64,000 nt of DNA, taken from assembly GCF_030252425.1 (NCBI RefSeq), contig NZ_CP126994.1:1116001-1180000 (forward strand). The letters are read 5' to 3'. The notes below the pieces were generated by a model. The model was not told the DNA's origin. It saw only the letters and a list, made by a program, of their open reading frames with translations, and did no database searches. Both the position numbers and the translations under genes were made by a program. Shown here in pieces: positions 23,705-31,748 of the stretch (position 1 is the first letter of the stretch; each line of letters opens with the position of its first letter). The stretch is from Acidisoma sp. PAMC 29798. GTDB taxonomy: Bacteria; Pseudomonadota; Alphaproteobacteria; Acetobacterales; Acetobacteraceae.

Positions 23705-25570
23705 ATGGCCGCTCCCGCAATTGGCGTCCTCATTACCGGGAAGAGTGACCTCGACAAGGTCTTTGCAAGGACTGGCAAGCAGATAGACTCGTTCCGGGCG
23801 CAATCGCAGCGGTCGCGCCAAGCTCTGGACAAGATGACCGACACGCGCGGGATCGCGGGACTGACCAAGGGCTTCCAGGGCGCCAGCCTAGCGAGCTTTG
23901 ACTTCCTTAAGAACATCTCCCGCTCTGTCGATGCCATGGGCGTGCTCACCGGCGCTGGGTCGATCGCCGGAATCGTAGGTTTGTCGGATAAGTTCGCGAC
24001 CTTCGGTCAGGCCCAGCTCAACGCGTCACGCGGCATCAATATGAACGTCAAGACTCTTTCCATCTGGCAGAATGCTGCCATTGCGGCAGGCTCATCCGCC
24101 GACTCTGCCACATCGAGCATCTCCGGCATGGAGAAAGCCGTCACGGAAATGACGAAGATGGGCGCACCGGGAATGGGGTACGCCAACCAGTTTCTCGGTG
24201 CGGGCTGGGCAACCCGATATAAAACGGACACCGACAAGTTTCTCGCCATCTCGAAAGCTGTCTCTGGCTTGCAGGGCGACGCTAAAGCCAAGGCTATGTC
24301 CGAGTTGGAGGGCGCGTTTCAGATCTCTCCCGACTTCATGCAGGACGTCTTGGCGCGTGGTCCGGCCTATGTGCAGAAGGAACTCGACACCGCATCCAAG
24401 CATTCAATGAATGACGGCCAGGCGAACAAGCTTGATGGGCTCGCCACAAGCTTCAGCCATCTGGGGTCGTCGGTTAAAGAAGCGGGTGTGGCCGCCGCGA
24501 CGTATCTCTCGCCCGTGCTGACGCCAGCGCTCAATGGCCTGTCCGATTGGATCGACAACCATCAGAAGGCTTTCGGCGAATTCGAGCTTGGTATCGGTAG
24601 CCTAGTTGGGTCACTTACAAGCCTGAAGCTCCTTAAGATGGTGCTGCCAAAAGGGCCGCCGGTCTCCGCGCCAGCCGCTGCGGAAGACGGTGCCGCCGCG
24701 GGAAGTTCCGCAGGTCTCTGGTCCAAGCTGCTGCCCGTCGGTCTAGGCGCCACTGATCTCGCCTTCGGCGCGCTGACGGGTGCAGCTATCGCCCTCTGGC
24801 CTGAGACGCCGGCCAATGACAGTCTCCATCTCTCCCGCGGCCAGATGAAGCGCATGGCGCCCAACGCGGCTACCCTAGTCGCTACGATGAGAGCGCAAGG
24901 CGCCCCGGCCTCCTTCGTCGCGGCGGCGCTGGGCAACGCGGCTTGGGAGAGCACCGGCATCAATCCGTCAAAGCCGCAGGACGGCGGCGGGCCTGGTTAT
25001 GGGATATTCCAATGGGAGCCCGCCCGGCAGGCATTGTTCAAGCAAGCTGAAGGCGTCGACATCCATCAGTCTTCGATGGGTCAGCAAACTGATTTCTTCA
25101 TGCGTGAAATCAAGAACCGGTATCCGAAAGACTACCTGTCGTTGATGAGCGGCAAACTCGATACCGCCTCTGCTACGCGGCTTCTGATGCACGACTACCT
25201 CGCGCCCGCCGACAAAGACGATCCGAACGGGAGCGTTGTGCCCCGCATGTCCTATGCGGAACAATTCGCGGCCGAACTGGGGGGAGCTTCCAGCGGTTCC
25301 CTCTACTCCGGCCCGCACAGCAGAGGCCATATGAGCGCCGACGCGGCGCAGGAAGATGGCGGTCTGTCCACCACGGCCGGCGCGCAGGCGGCCGCAGCGC
25401 AGCTGCGTGCTGGAGGTGATGACGGCGATAGCGGCGATAGCGGCGTGCACACGGTCAACCTGAACATCTCCGGCCTACCGGCTGGCGCCAAGGCTACCGC
25501 AAGGTCATCAGGTGCTGGCCGATCAATGCTCAAGACGGTGACAGCTATGCCGGGCAGCGGCGGCCACTGA
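23705..25570 (+). CDS. Tape-measure-like protein with tail-lysozyme domain
   Basis: 621 aa. The N-terminal about 330 residues are helical and low in aromatic residues, in tape-measure style (DLDKVFARTGKQIDSFRAQS; FLKNISRSVDAMGVLTGAGS). Residues about 390-540 match a phage tail lysozyme domain: FVAAALGNAAWESTGINPSK with putative catalytic E415, then GPGYGIFQWEPARQALF. The C-terminus is Gly/Ser/Asp rich. Such proteins run inside a phage tail and digest peptidoglycan at entry. It is the only recognisable virion-type protein in the element. SD AAAGGA precedes the ATG. Confidence 0.75.
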   Translation: MAAPAIGVLITGKSDLDKVFARTGKQIDSFRAQSQRSRQALDKMTDTRGIAGLTKGFQGASLASFDFLKNISRSVDAMGVLTGAGSIAGIVGLSDKFATFGQAQLNASRGINMNVKTLSIWQNAAIAAGSSADSATSSISGMEKAVTEMTKMGAPGMGYANQFLGAGWATRYKTDTDKFLAISKAVSGLQGDAKAKAMSELEGAFQISPDFMQDVLARGPAYVQKELDTASKHSMNDGQANKLDGLATSFSHLGSSVKEAGVAAATYLSPVLTPALNGLSDWIDNHQKAFGEFELGIGSLVGSLTSLKLLKMVLPKGPPVSAPAAAEDGAAAGSSAGLWSKLLPVGLGATDLAFGALTGAAIALWPETPANDSLHLSRGQMKRMAPNAATLVATMRAQGAPASFVAAALGNAAWESTGINPSKPQDGGGPGYGIFQWEPARQALFKQAEGVDIHQSSMGQQTDFFMREIKNRYPKDYLSLMSGKLDTASATRLLMHDYLAPADKDDPNGSVVPRMSYAEQFAAELGGASSGSLYSGPHSRGHMSADAAQEDGGLSTTAGAQAAAAQLRAGGDDGDSGDSGVHTVNLNISGLPAGAKATARSSGAGRSMLKTVTAMPGSGGH

Positions 25571-25710
25571 TCGCCGACTGTAAGCAAATTCGGCCGATTG
25601 GTTTGGAATCCCGCCCGGCCGGATAGCCCGCATCCTTCTGTCAGGGCGTGCGGGGCCGGATCGTCACCTCCGTCGCGGCTGCGGTAATCCAATCTCTCCA
25701 GTTTTGACGG

Positions 25711-26172
25711 CTAGGCGGCCATCAATTCCCGGACCCTGCGGTCGAACACCTTAGCGGGGTCTTTGACCGCAGCGTTAGGCCTCATCCGATAGGCGAAGAG
25801 GTAATCAACACCTACACCGGGCGGGCGGCCGTTGAACTCCAAGGTCATGTCGACCCCGGCAATATCAACGTTTGCCTTCAAAGGAAACTCCCGGAAGAAG
25901 CTCTCCTGGGGGCTGAGCACGCGGATATCCAAGGGGCTAATCGCCGGGGGGAGCGTCAGCTTCTGGTAGACCTGCGTCAGGCGCTGATACACCCAAGCCG
26001 GGCCATGGCTATCGACGGCTGGACTGACCAAGAAATAGAACCACAGGTTAGGCGCGCGGCTGTAGATCCAGCCTGCGCCGACCGCACCGAAACCGAGGTC
26101 ATCCGTCATCTTGAGCAGAGCCGCCCCGCTCTCTTTGCGGACGGAGCTAAGCTCTATGGCTTGATCAACCAT
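25711..26172 (-). CDS. Hypothetical partner of the HEPN protein
   Basis: 153 aa, ATG at 26172, overlapping the end of the HEPN gene by 19 nt, so the two are translated from one mRNA. Mixed alpha/beta composition with GAVGAGWIYSRAPNLWFYFL and GVDMTLEFNGRPPGVGVDYL; no signal peptide. No nucleotidyltransferase GS-x-A motif of MNT antitoxins is seen, so it is not the usual HEPN partner. Function unknown. Confidence 0.6.
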   Translation of the reverse strand: MVDQAIELSSVRKESGAALLKMTDDLGFGAVGAGWIYSRAPNLWFYFLVSPAVDSHGPAWVYQRLTQVYQKLTLPPAISPLDIRVLSPQESFFREFPLKANVDIAGVDMTLEFNGRPPGVGVDYLFAYRMRPNAAVKDPAKVFDRRVRELMAA

Positions 26173-26591
26173 TTGATCAGCTCCGATTTCACAGCGGCAT
26201 CCACCATATCCCGCGCGACCCGGATTGGGAACTGGCGTGGACTATAGCGGGCATTATTGTCCCAATCCTTTGCAACAAGCCAGGCCATCCCCAAAGCGGT
26301 CCCTCGGGCGATCTCCTCCTGGAGGAGACCTTCAATCTGGGCAGCCCTAGCCAACACCGCAAGGTCATGGACATAGAGGTCGCGGCGCTCTCCAGGGCTC
26401 GGCCATCGGTTCAGCCGCTGCGTCCGCATAATCCGGCATTTCAGGGCGAGCTCAATAGAGAACCCGGCATGCTGGTAGGCTTGACCCCATAGCCGCGCTC
26501 CGGCCATCAGCTTGGCGGCCTTAACCTCAAGGCGGGCTGTCTCTGCCCACCCGTCCGGCGTCATTTGCTCAATAGGGGTTTCCACGGCCAC
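26154..26591 (-). CDS. HEPN-domain protein
   Basis: 145 aa from GTG 26591 with GGGTGAGAAG upstream. The helical core fits the HEPN fold: WAETARLEVKAAKLMAGARL, then HAGFSIELALKCRIMR and YVHDLAVLARAAQIEGLL. An R-x4-H sequence (R70 to H75, RDLYVH) resembles the HEPN nuclease motif, but its position by the HDL turn leaves catalysis open. HEPN proteins are common RNase toxins and anti-phage effectors, so this and its overlapping partner may be a toxin-antitoxin or defence pair. Confidence 0.6.
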   Translation of the reverse strand: MAVETPIEQMTPDGWAETARLEVKAAKLMAGARLWGQAYQHAGFSIELALKCRIMRTQRLNRWPSPGERRDLYVHDLAVLARAAQIEGLLQEEIARGTALGMAWLVAKDWDNNARYSPRQFPIRVARDMVDAAVKSELIKWLIKP

Positions 26592-26857
26592 TTCTCACCC
26601 GATGACACGCTACTGCGTGAAGTCCTGCCGATTGCATCTCGGGTTACTGGAGAGGCGGCTGACGGCAGCTTATGATGAGGCCGATCGCACATCAAGGCGT
26701 CCTGTATATGCCCGGCAGAACACCGTAAAACGCCGCCAAGATGTGGCAACGAGAAACTATGGATATGTGTTGCTCAACTCTCAGAATGTGATCCGCAACC
26801 CGCTATAATGTGATTCTAAATTGTGGGGTAACGGGGGAGAAGGCCGTTGGGCCCGGA

Positions 26858-27457
26858 TCACGGCCTACGCTTCGGTAACTGGGCTAGTAGCCACTTTCGC
26901 CAACGTCTAATTGGAAATGGGTTGATCCATGCGTTGAGAAGTGGAGCGCACTCTAGCTCGATCTTCTCCATGGTTTTGGCTACCTTCATGTGGAATTCGT
27001 CCCGCTCGCTGAATGACGCCATTAGCATTCGATCGAGGGGCACTTGGCTGTCGCGGGCGCAGACTGTTGCGGAGGCTATGATGTCAGAACGAGCATGGAA
27101 GAGTTCGTTAGCTGCCCGGCCGGTAGCTTCACTTATAAGATATTTTGCAATTGTAGCTGCTTGTTTCAATGCGTTAAAATATTCCTTACCTCTATCGATC
27201 CTGTGCAGAACGACGAGCGCATACTTTTGGTTTCCTTGAAGCTCATCAGTGCGACCATGCCATTCCAGAGCGTCTTGGGTTTCGGAGCTGGAAGCAAAAG
27301 GCGCCCGTATACTCATTAAAACATCTGCGACGGTCTGAGCGGCAACAAGCACTTGTTCCGCAACCTCAAATTTGCGTTTTCCCACGACCTGGAGTCGCCA
27401 CAACCAGACCGCGATGAAAACGGTCACGATGAGGCTGAGCGTTTGAATGATCCACAT
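26858..27457 (-). CDS. Membrane-anchored hypothetical protein
   Basis: 199 aa from ATG 27457 (a TTG at 27544 would add 29 basic residues). It opens with one transmembrane helix, IIQTLSLIVTVFIAVWLWRL, followed by a long helical cytoplasmic domain (KRKFEVAEQVLVAAQTVADV; LKQAATIAKYLISEATGRAA). Codon use is less GC rich than in core genes. The layout of one N-terminal TM plus helical domain occurs in several phage-exclusion and defence effectors, but no family is recognised. The 266 bp before it (26592-26857) show no gene. Confidence 0.55.
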   Translation of the reverse strand: MWIIQTLSLIVTVFIAVWLWRLQVVGKRKFEVAEQVLVAAQTVADVLMSIRAPFASSSETQDALEWHGRTDELQGNQKYALVVLHRIDRGKEYFNALKQAATIAKYLISEATGRAANELFHARSDIIASATVCARDSQVPLDRMLMASFSERDEFHMKVAKTMEKIELECAPLLNAWINPFPIRRWRKWLLAQLPKRRP

Positions 27458-27715
27458 AAACAGGTTTAGACCATTCTTTTTGGTTTTGCGCACCGTGCGC
27501 AGAACCCCATGTGGGGAAATTCCCCGCAGGCGATGCGTTTTCAAAACCGATCGTTGGTCACGTTTGCGCCTGCGAGGCGCAAACTAAGCGTCGCCTCAGA
27601 TTTGAGGAAGGGATACCTGTCTGACGGGTAGCCTCGGTGGAAAAAAACCCGCCGGGCTAGGGCGCGGTGCCAAGACCGTCGGCTGAGCGAAGCGGCGCAA
27701 CCAGAAATTACGCGT

Positions 27716-27856
27716 CTAGTTCCCGGCAGGCGGTGGCTTGACGGCCCCCAACTTTGGATCGCCGATCTTGATCTGTGAAATGTCGCTCGATGCTTTGAAA
27801 CCAACAAGATCGACCTCCGCTAGAACCGCCTGAAGACGTTCAAGAGACTTGGACAT
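27716..27856 (-). CDS. Small 46-aa protein
   Basis: ATG at 27856 preceded by AAAAGGAGCGGCGC, a near-ideal ribosome site, ending at TAG 27716-27718. The sequence is MSKSLERLQAVLAEVDLVGF, then KASSDISQIKIGDPKLGAVK and a proline-rich end. The strong ribosome site and the amphipathic helix support it over the longer overlapping frame. It is divergent from the DUF4238 gene. Function unknown. Confidence 0.5.
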   Translation of the reverse strand: MSKSLERLQAVLAEVDLVGFKASSDISQIKIGDPKLGAVKPPPAGN

Positions 27857-28139
27857 GCGCCGCTCCTTTTGTTGCGGTGACAAGCTGCCGCAACCATGGG
27901 CGAGAGTCCAATGGAAACCCCGCAGGTGTTGAGCCGACTGTTGTGGCGCGCTACGGCGAGGCTATGGACCGGCACAGCAGCGAGGGCGGACATTGACCAG
28001 CCGCCGGAACGCGACCTCTACGGGCGCTTCGGGCGCCCTTTCTCAGGGCAGCGGTTACCGATCGTCGATTGCATGCGTTGCTAAAGCTGCTCGAAAAACG
28101 CTTACTGCGATGTTTGGCGAAGGACCCACTGGTAAAAGC

Positions 28140-28991
28140 ATGGCACACCCAAAGCGTCACCATTATGTGCCAGAGTTCATCTTAAAGGGCTTCGCGGACC
28201 AGCGAGGATATCTCCGTTGGGCCCGTCGACTAGAAGGCGGCCATCCAAAATTCGGCCAGTCCCCTCCACGGGATATGTTTGTGGAGTCGCATCTATACAG
28301 CTCTGAATCGGATGACGGTGTCAGAGACGCATCCATGGAATTATCCCTTGCGGAACTGGAGACGGAAGCCTCTGTTGTCGTCAGCAATATGATCGTTGCA
28401 ACTCGATCGGGTCGCTGCCCAACACTGACGGCACGCGAGCGGGATGTCTGGTATAGATTCCTGTTGACCCAATGGTTGCGGGTTCCAGAATCTCAGGAAG
28501 CAGCGATCAGCGAGGCTGAAGCATACTTGATGCTAGATAACATGCTATCAGAACTTCGCGGCATTTTCCCCGATTCTAACCGAAAACTTGATGCGCTATC
28601 AACTCCTGAAGCCAAAAGCAGAATGATTCGAAATGTGAGGATCGACGCGCTAGGGCGTCCCCGCCAACATCTGGTCGCGATGCTGGAACACCGAGGGATC
28701 GCGATATTGCACATCGAAAAAAGGAACAAACAATTTATCATTGGCAGCCGTCCAGTCGTTAAGCTCACTCTGCCTGGACGTACCAACCTGAACGATTCCT
28801 CCGTCGAAATGTGGTTTCCGATCGCTTCAGACATCGCCGTCGGTGTTGGTCAGGGTGGCGGCCGCGTATCTCTTCATCCCGTCTCTAGAGATTCTTTTAT
28901 TCGGCATCTAAACATGAGCATAGCGCGTCAAATCAGCATCATCGCCGCTTCTTCAGAGAAATTGGTTAGGTCCATCGCAACCCCAAGGTAG
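28140..28991 (+). CDS. DUF4238-domain protein
   Basis: 283 aa from ATG 28140 (MAHPKRHHYVPEFILKGFAD); another in-frame ATG lies at 28110. The KRHHYVPEF-x-L-x-GF opening is the hallmark of DUF4238, and the later FIIGSRPVV and MWFPIASDIAVGV fit the family's C-terminal half. DUF4238 proteins are scattered on mobile elements and genomic islands; their biochemical role is unknown, though a defence or stress function has been suspected from context. Divergent from the small 46-aa gene. Confidence 0.75.
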   Translation: MAHPKRHHYVPEFILKGFADQRGYLRWARRLEGGHPKFGQSPPRDMFVESHLYSSESDDGVRDASMELSLAELETEASVVVSNMIVATRSGRCPTLTARERDVWYRFLLTQWLRVPESQEAAISEAEAYLMLDNMLSELRGIFPDSNRKLDALSTPEAKSRMIRNVRIDALGRPRQHLVAMLEHRGIAILHIEKRNKQFIIGSRPVVKLTLPGRTNLNDSSVEMWFPIASDIAVGVGQGGGRVSLHPVSRDSFIRHLNMSIARQISIIAASSEKLVRSIATPR

Positions 28992-29001
28992 AGACGAGCC
29001 T

Positions 29002-29136
29002 TGTGCTGATGACGCCTACGAGCCCGCCGTCGCCGAGGTGAAGGAGACCGGCCGCTTCGTTATCGTCGAGACGACGGAGGAGTGGGTCATCGAGTGGGAG
29101 GAGGTGGCAGGGAGCTTCGAGACGTGGTGTCGGTGA
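29002..29136 (+). pseudogene. C-terminal gene remnant
   Basis: An open frame with protein-like composition (DDAYEPAVAEVKETGRFVIV, then ETTEEWVIEWEEV) runs to a TGA at 29134-29136 but has no start codon. It begins just after the DUF4238 stop. It looks like the tail of a lost gene. The following 29137-29498 shows no supportable gene, only further fragments. Confidence 0.35.
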
Positions 29137-29498
29137 CCCTCATGCCGCCCGAGGCCTTCACGCCCGAGCCCACGCTGCTCCAGCCATATTTCTGGCACAT
29201 CGGCCAGTCGATGGGCGTGCCGGGAAGAGTGCAGTCAGGGAGGGGTGGAGTCCTCGAGTTGGCCAACCCTTCTTTCGCATGCCTAGGTGATGCTCCTACC
29301 AAGGTTGATGCTGGAAGATCATGCAGACGAGGCAGCAACTGGTGTTGGAGGATGGGATGAGCATCCTGATAGATACTTGATATGTCATGTTGAGCCTATC
29401 AATCGGGAGAAAGAATCATGTTGATAGAGCACTGATTAACGTGCTTCATTTGTAAGATAGGAGCCGGCACAAAGCGGCCAGAATTGAGGAGAACGAGG

Positions 29499-30254
29499 AT
29501 GTGGAAACCCAAATTGCTCGGTGTGATTGCAATTTTCGCGTGTGTAGTAAGTGAGGCCTCACTCGCCATGGCGTGTCCCGCGGGACAGTATTCGAGTTTC
29601 GGCATGTGTTTGCCAGAGATCGGCGGAGCAGTTGGGCAGGGCGCGAACCATATCCAACATGAGTTGCAGGGACAAATAGGAGGCAACGCGCTCGCGGTTT
29701 GGCTTCAGCAATCCCGAGACAACTCATTGTCCGGATCGCAACCGATGCCGCCGCAAATTAGGCAAGCACTGACGGGTTATATTCTTCCTGAAGTAATGGA
29801 TCGAGCGCGCTTCAAGGTCGGAGATATGGGTGCAATTAATGCTGCTGCAGTAATCCAATACCTAAATCATGACGTGACTGCGGTGACACTGGTCGATCTT
29901 ATCGTTTTTAGAAATCCAAACGACGCATATGGAAATCCTGCCCTGTGGGCGCATGAGTTAACCCACGTGAAGCAATTCATGGACTGGGGTGTAGAAAACT
30001 TTGGAATAAGATACGCGCGAAATCCAGACGATGTGGAAAATCCAGCATACGCTGTCCAAAATGGTTATGCGCAATGGAGAATCGTTCAAAATCAACAAGG
30101 GCCTTATTCGTCCTTCCCCATACAAAATGCAGGCACTGCTGCCTTTGCATGTGTAACCGTCTATGGGGTGTGCAGGATGCAGCAGCCTACTATTCGCGGA
30201 ACGCAATGTGGTTGCATCGTGCAGAACGGGGTAATACCTGGGATAGCTCAATAG
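29499..30254 (+). CDS. Secreted DUF4157/HEXXH metallopeptidase-like protein
   Basis: 251 aa, ATG 7 nt after AGGAG. The signal peptide is KLLGVIAIFACVVSEASLAM, cut before ACPAGQ. The centre has QPMPPQIRQALTGYILPEVM and GNPALWAHELTHVKQFMDWG: an HELTH zinc-binding motif in the context of the DUF4157 (eCIS-core-like) fold. The C-terminus has four cysteines (AFACVTVYGVC; GTQCGCIV), suggesting disulfides outside the cytoplasm. It is AT-richer than its neighbours, a sign of acquisition. Probable cargo gene near the right end of the element. Proteolytic activity is not shown. Confidence 0.65.
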   Translation: MWKPKLLGVIAIFACVVSEASLAMACPAGQYSSFGMCLPEIGGAVGQGANHIQHELQGQIGGNALAVWLQQSRDNSLSGSQPMPPQIRQALTGYILPEVMDRARFKVGDMGAINAAAVIQYLNHDVTAVTLVDLIVFRNPNDAYGNPALWAHELTHVKQFMDWGVENFGIRYARNPDDVENPAYAVQNGYAQWRIVQNQQGPYSSFPIQNAGTAAFACVTVYGVCRMQQPTIRGTQCGCIVQNGVIPGIAQ

Positions 30255-30335
30255 ATAGTCAAATCGGATTAGGAAACATTGTTCACCTATCCTAAAGACG
30301 GATGAAAGATATCGTCCAGGCCTAAAATGCGGCGT

Positions 30336-30368
30336 CGAGAACTCGACGCCGGCCGCCTCGAGCGCCGT
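30336..30368 (-). pseudogene. Remnant of an HTH regulator 3' end
   Basis: Minus-strand translation TALEAAGVEFS matches the C-terminal ALEAAGIEF of the element's own repressor (13295-13525). No HTH part is present upstream. It suggests that a second repressor-bearing element once sat here. The rest of 30255-30539 holds no gene. Confidence 0.35.
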
Positions 30369-30485
30369 GTTACTTGGGGTCACTTAGCGTGGACGGTGAG
30401 GCAGCCCTTATCCCGCAGCCACTGCCAGAACCTACTCCACAAGAACGGGAGGACGGATCGGAGAAAGCGAGGCGAGACACATGCC

Positions 30486-30521
30486 GCTACCTAATTGCTA
30501 CCTAGGCTACTCAGTGGTAGC
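30486..30521. promoter_or_regulatory. Right cluster of putative integrase arm-type sites
   Basis: GCTACCTA (30486-30493) and GCTACCTAG (30497-30505) with 11-nt period, then an inverted TGGTAGC (30515-30521), about 30-65 bp inside the right att repeat. They mirror the left cluster at 9526-9557. Confidence 0.5.
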
Positions 30522-30539
30522 CCAAATAAAAGGATAACC

Positions 30540-30598
30540 CATTGATTTCGTTGGCGGACCCGACGCGATTCGAACGCGTGACCTTTGCCTTCGGAGGG
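30540..30598. repeat. attR: right copy of the tRNA-Arg direct repeat
   Basis: Matches 9350-9408 (58 of 59 positions; 48 identical in a row from 30551). It forms the 3' part of the intact tRNA gene, so the element brought a replacement tRNA end and kept the tRNA functional. Confidence 0.88.
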
Positions 30599-30628
30599 CA
30601 ACGCTCTATCCAGCTGAGCTACGGGTCC
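30552..30628 (-). tRNA. tRNA-Arg(CCG)
   Basis: 77 nt including encoded CCA. The acceptor stem is GGACCCG/CGGGTCC, the D-arm GCTCAGCTGGATAGAGC, and the anticodon arm TTGCC-CTCCGAA-GGCAA gives anticodon CCG. The T-arm is CGCGTTCGAATCGCG. It is the integration site of the 21.2-kb element. Confidence 0.95.
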
Positions 30629-30696
30629 ATGGCCTGACAAGCGGGCCGAAGGAAGCTGCCCTCCTTAGCCCGTAAGCACGCCATCTGCAAAGGGGG

Positions 30697-31704
30697 TCAG
30701 TCCGCCGGCTGGTGCGCAATCCAGGCCGCAGCCCGGGCCTCGGCGCCCGACGGCAAAGGCGCCCCGGGATCGCGCAGCCAATGCGCGATATCCGCCGTCA
30801 CCACGGCGCCCTCATGGTCCCGCAGCAGCAAGTGATAGCCGTGGGGGTAAAACGCGTAGGTCTGGCGGGGATAGCCATTCGCCATCTCCGACCGCCAGGC
30901 GGCGGCCATGGCGCGTTTCGGCACCAGCTCATCATGCCCGCCATACAGGAACAGCACCGGCTCGCGAATATGGCCCGCCGCTGCCAGGGCGGCATCCATC
31001 AAATCCACCAGCCCCTTCACGGCCGACACCCGCGTCTCCCGCAAGGTCAGAGGATCATCGGACAGGCGCCGCAAGGCGGCCGCGTCATCCGTGGGCACCA
31101 CGCGCACGCCCCGACCCGTGAGCGTCATGTTCGGCACCGTGGCATCGGCGATCCACAGCGAGGAGCGGAGCAGAAGGTTCATCTCGCGCCGGCCCCAGAC
31201 GGCAGGTGAACTGAGTACATAGCCATCGACAGGCGAGGCGAGGGGGCTCGCCGCCAAGGCCATCAAGACCGCGCCGCCCATGCTCTCGCCTGCGAGAAAC
31301 ACGCGCGCGGTGGGAAAGCGGTTCCGCACCGCGAGTGCGGCGGCGCGGGCGTCCGACAGCATCGTCGCAGTGCCGGGCCAGCGGCCACGCCCGGTCGCAG
31401 CGCCGAAGCCGCGCTCATCCGGCGCAATCACGGCGATGCCCTGGGCGGCGAGCAAGGGCCCCGGCCTCTCCCAGGCGTCGCGGCTGTCGTCGATCCCATG
31501 CAGGGCGAGCACCACGATCGCGGGCGGACCGCCGGCGGGCAGCCATTCCCGATACGGCAGTCGCGCGCCATCCGCCATGACGAAGACGCCATCGGTCACG
31601 GTCGGCGGCACAGGGTGGGTAACATGAACCCTCGGCGGGGCCGCGCAGCCGCAGAGCAGCAGGGCGAGTGCCAGGGCGCCGGCAAGGGGGATGGTTGTGC
31701 GCAC
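30697..31704 (-). CDS. Lipoprotein alpha/beta hydrolase (serine aminopeptidase S33-like)
   Basis: 335 aa. The signal peptide ends in a lipobox (LLLCGC), so it is probably anchored to the outer or inner membrane as a lipoprotein. The alpha/beta-hydrolase core has VLALHGIDDSRDAWE (oxyanion-type HG), the nucleophile elbow GESMGG, the acid in YGGHDELVP and the histidine in YPHGYHLLL. The family includes monoacylglycerol lipases and related esterases; the substrate is unknown. It is convergent toward the tRNA-Arg gene and divergent from the zf-CHCC gene. Confidence 0.82.
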   Translation of the reverse strand: MRTTIPLAGALALALLLCGCAAPPRVHVTHPVPPTVTDGVFVMADGARLPYREWLPAGGPPAIVVLALHGIDDSRDAWERPGPLLAAQGIAVIAPDERGFGAATGRGRWPGTATMLSDARAAALAVRNRFPTARVFLAGESMGGAVLMALAASPLASPVDGYVLSSPAVWGRREMNLLLRSSLWIADATVPNMTLTGRGVRVVPTDDAAALRRLSDDPLTLRETRVSAVKGLVDLMDAALAAAGHIREPVLFLYGGHDELVPKRAMAAAWRSEMANGYPRQTYAFYPHGYHLLLRDHEGAVVTADIAHWLRDPGAPLPSGAEARAAAWIAHQPAD

Positions 31705-31748
31705 GTCCCATGGCTATCATCGGGGGATCGGCGGCCATAGAGGGAAAT

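Larger units (their letters stand above)
9361..30598. mobile_element. 21.2-kb integrated element at tRNA-Arg(CCG), phage-satellite or reduced-prophage type
   Basis: The element is bounded by a 48-bp perfect direct repeat (9361-9408 and 30551-30598) that is the 3' part of tRNA-Arg(CCG); the right copy completes the tRNA. It encodes, in order: integrase; leftward cargo and an HTH repressor; a triple operator; a chain of overlapping rightward genes ending in primase-like and helicase genes; iterons; AlpA- and DUF6362-like genes; a tape-measure/lysozyme protein; and right-end cargo. No terminase, portal, major capsid, head-tail or lysis gene is recognisable. Whether it can excise or needs a helper phage cannot be judged from sequence alone. 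Confidence 0.85.

Noticed and set aside
27541-27807. 88-codon minus-strand frame
   Set aside because: Arg/Ser-rich, no ribosome site, and it overlaps the better supported 46-aa gene at 27716-27856.
27896-28084. 62-codon plus-strand frame before the DUF4238 gene
   Set aside because: No ribosome site and low-complexity composition; probably non-coding leader.
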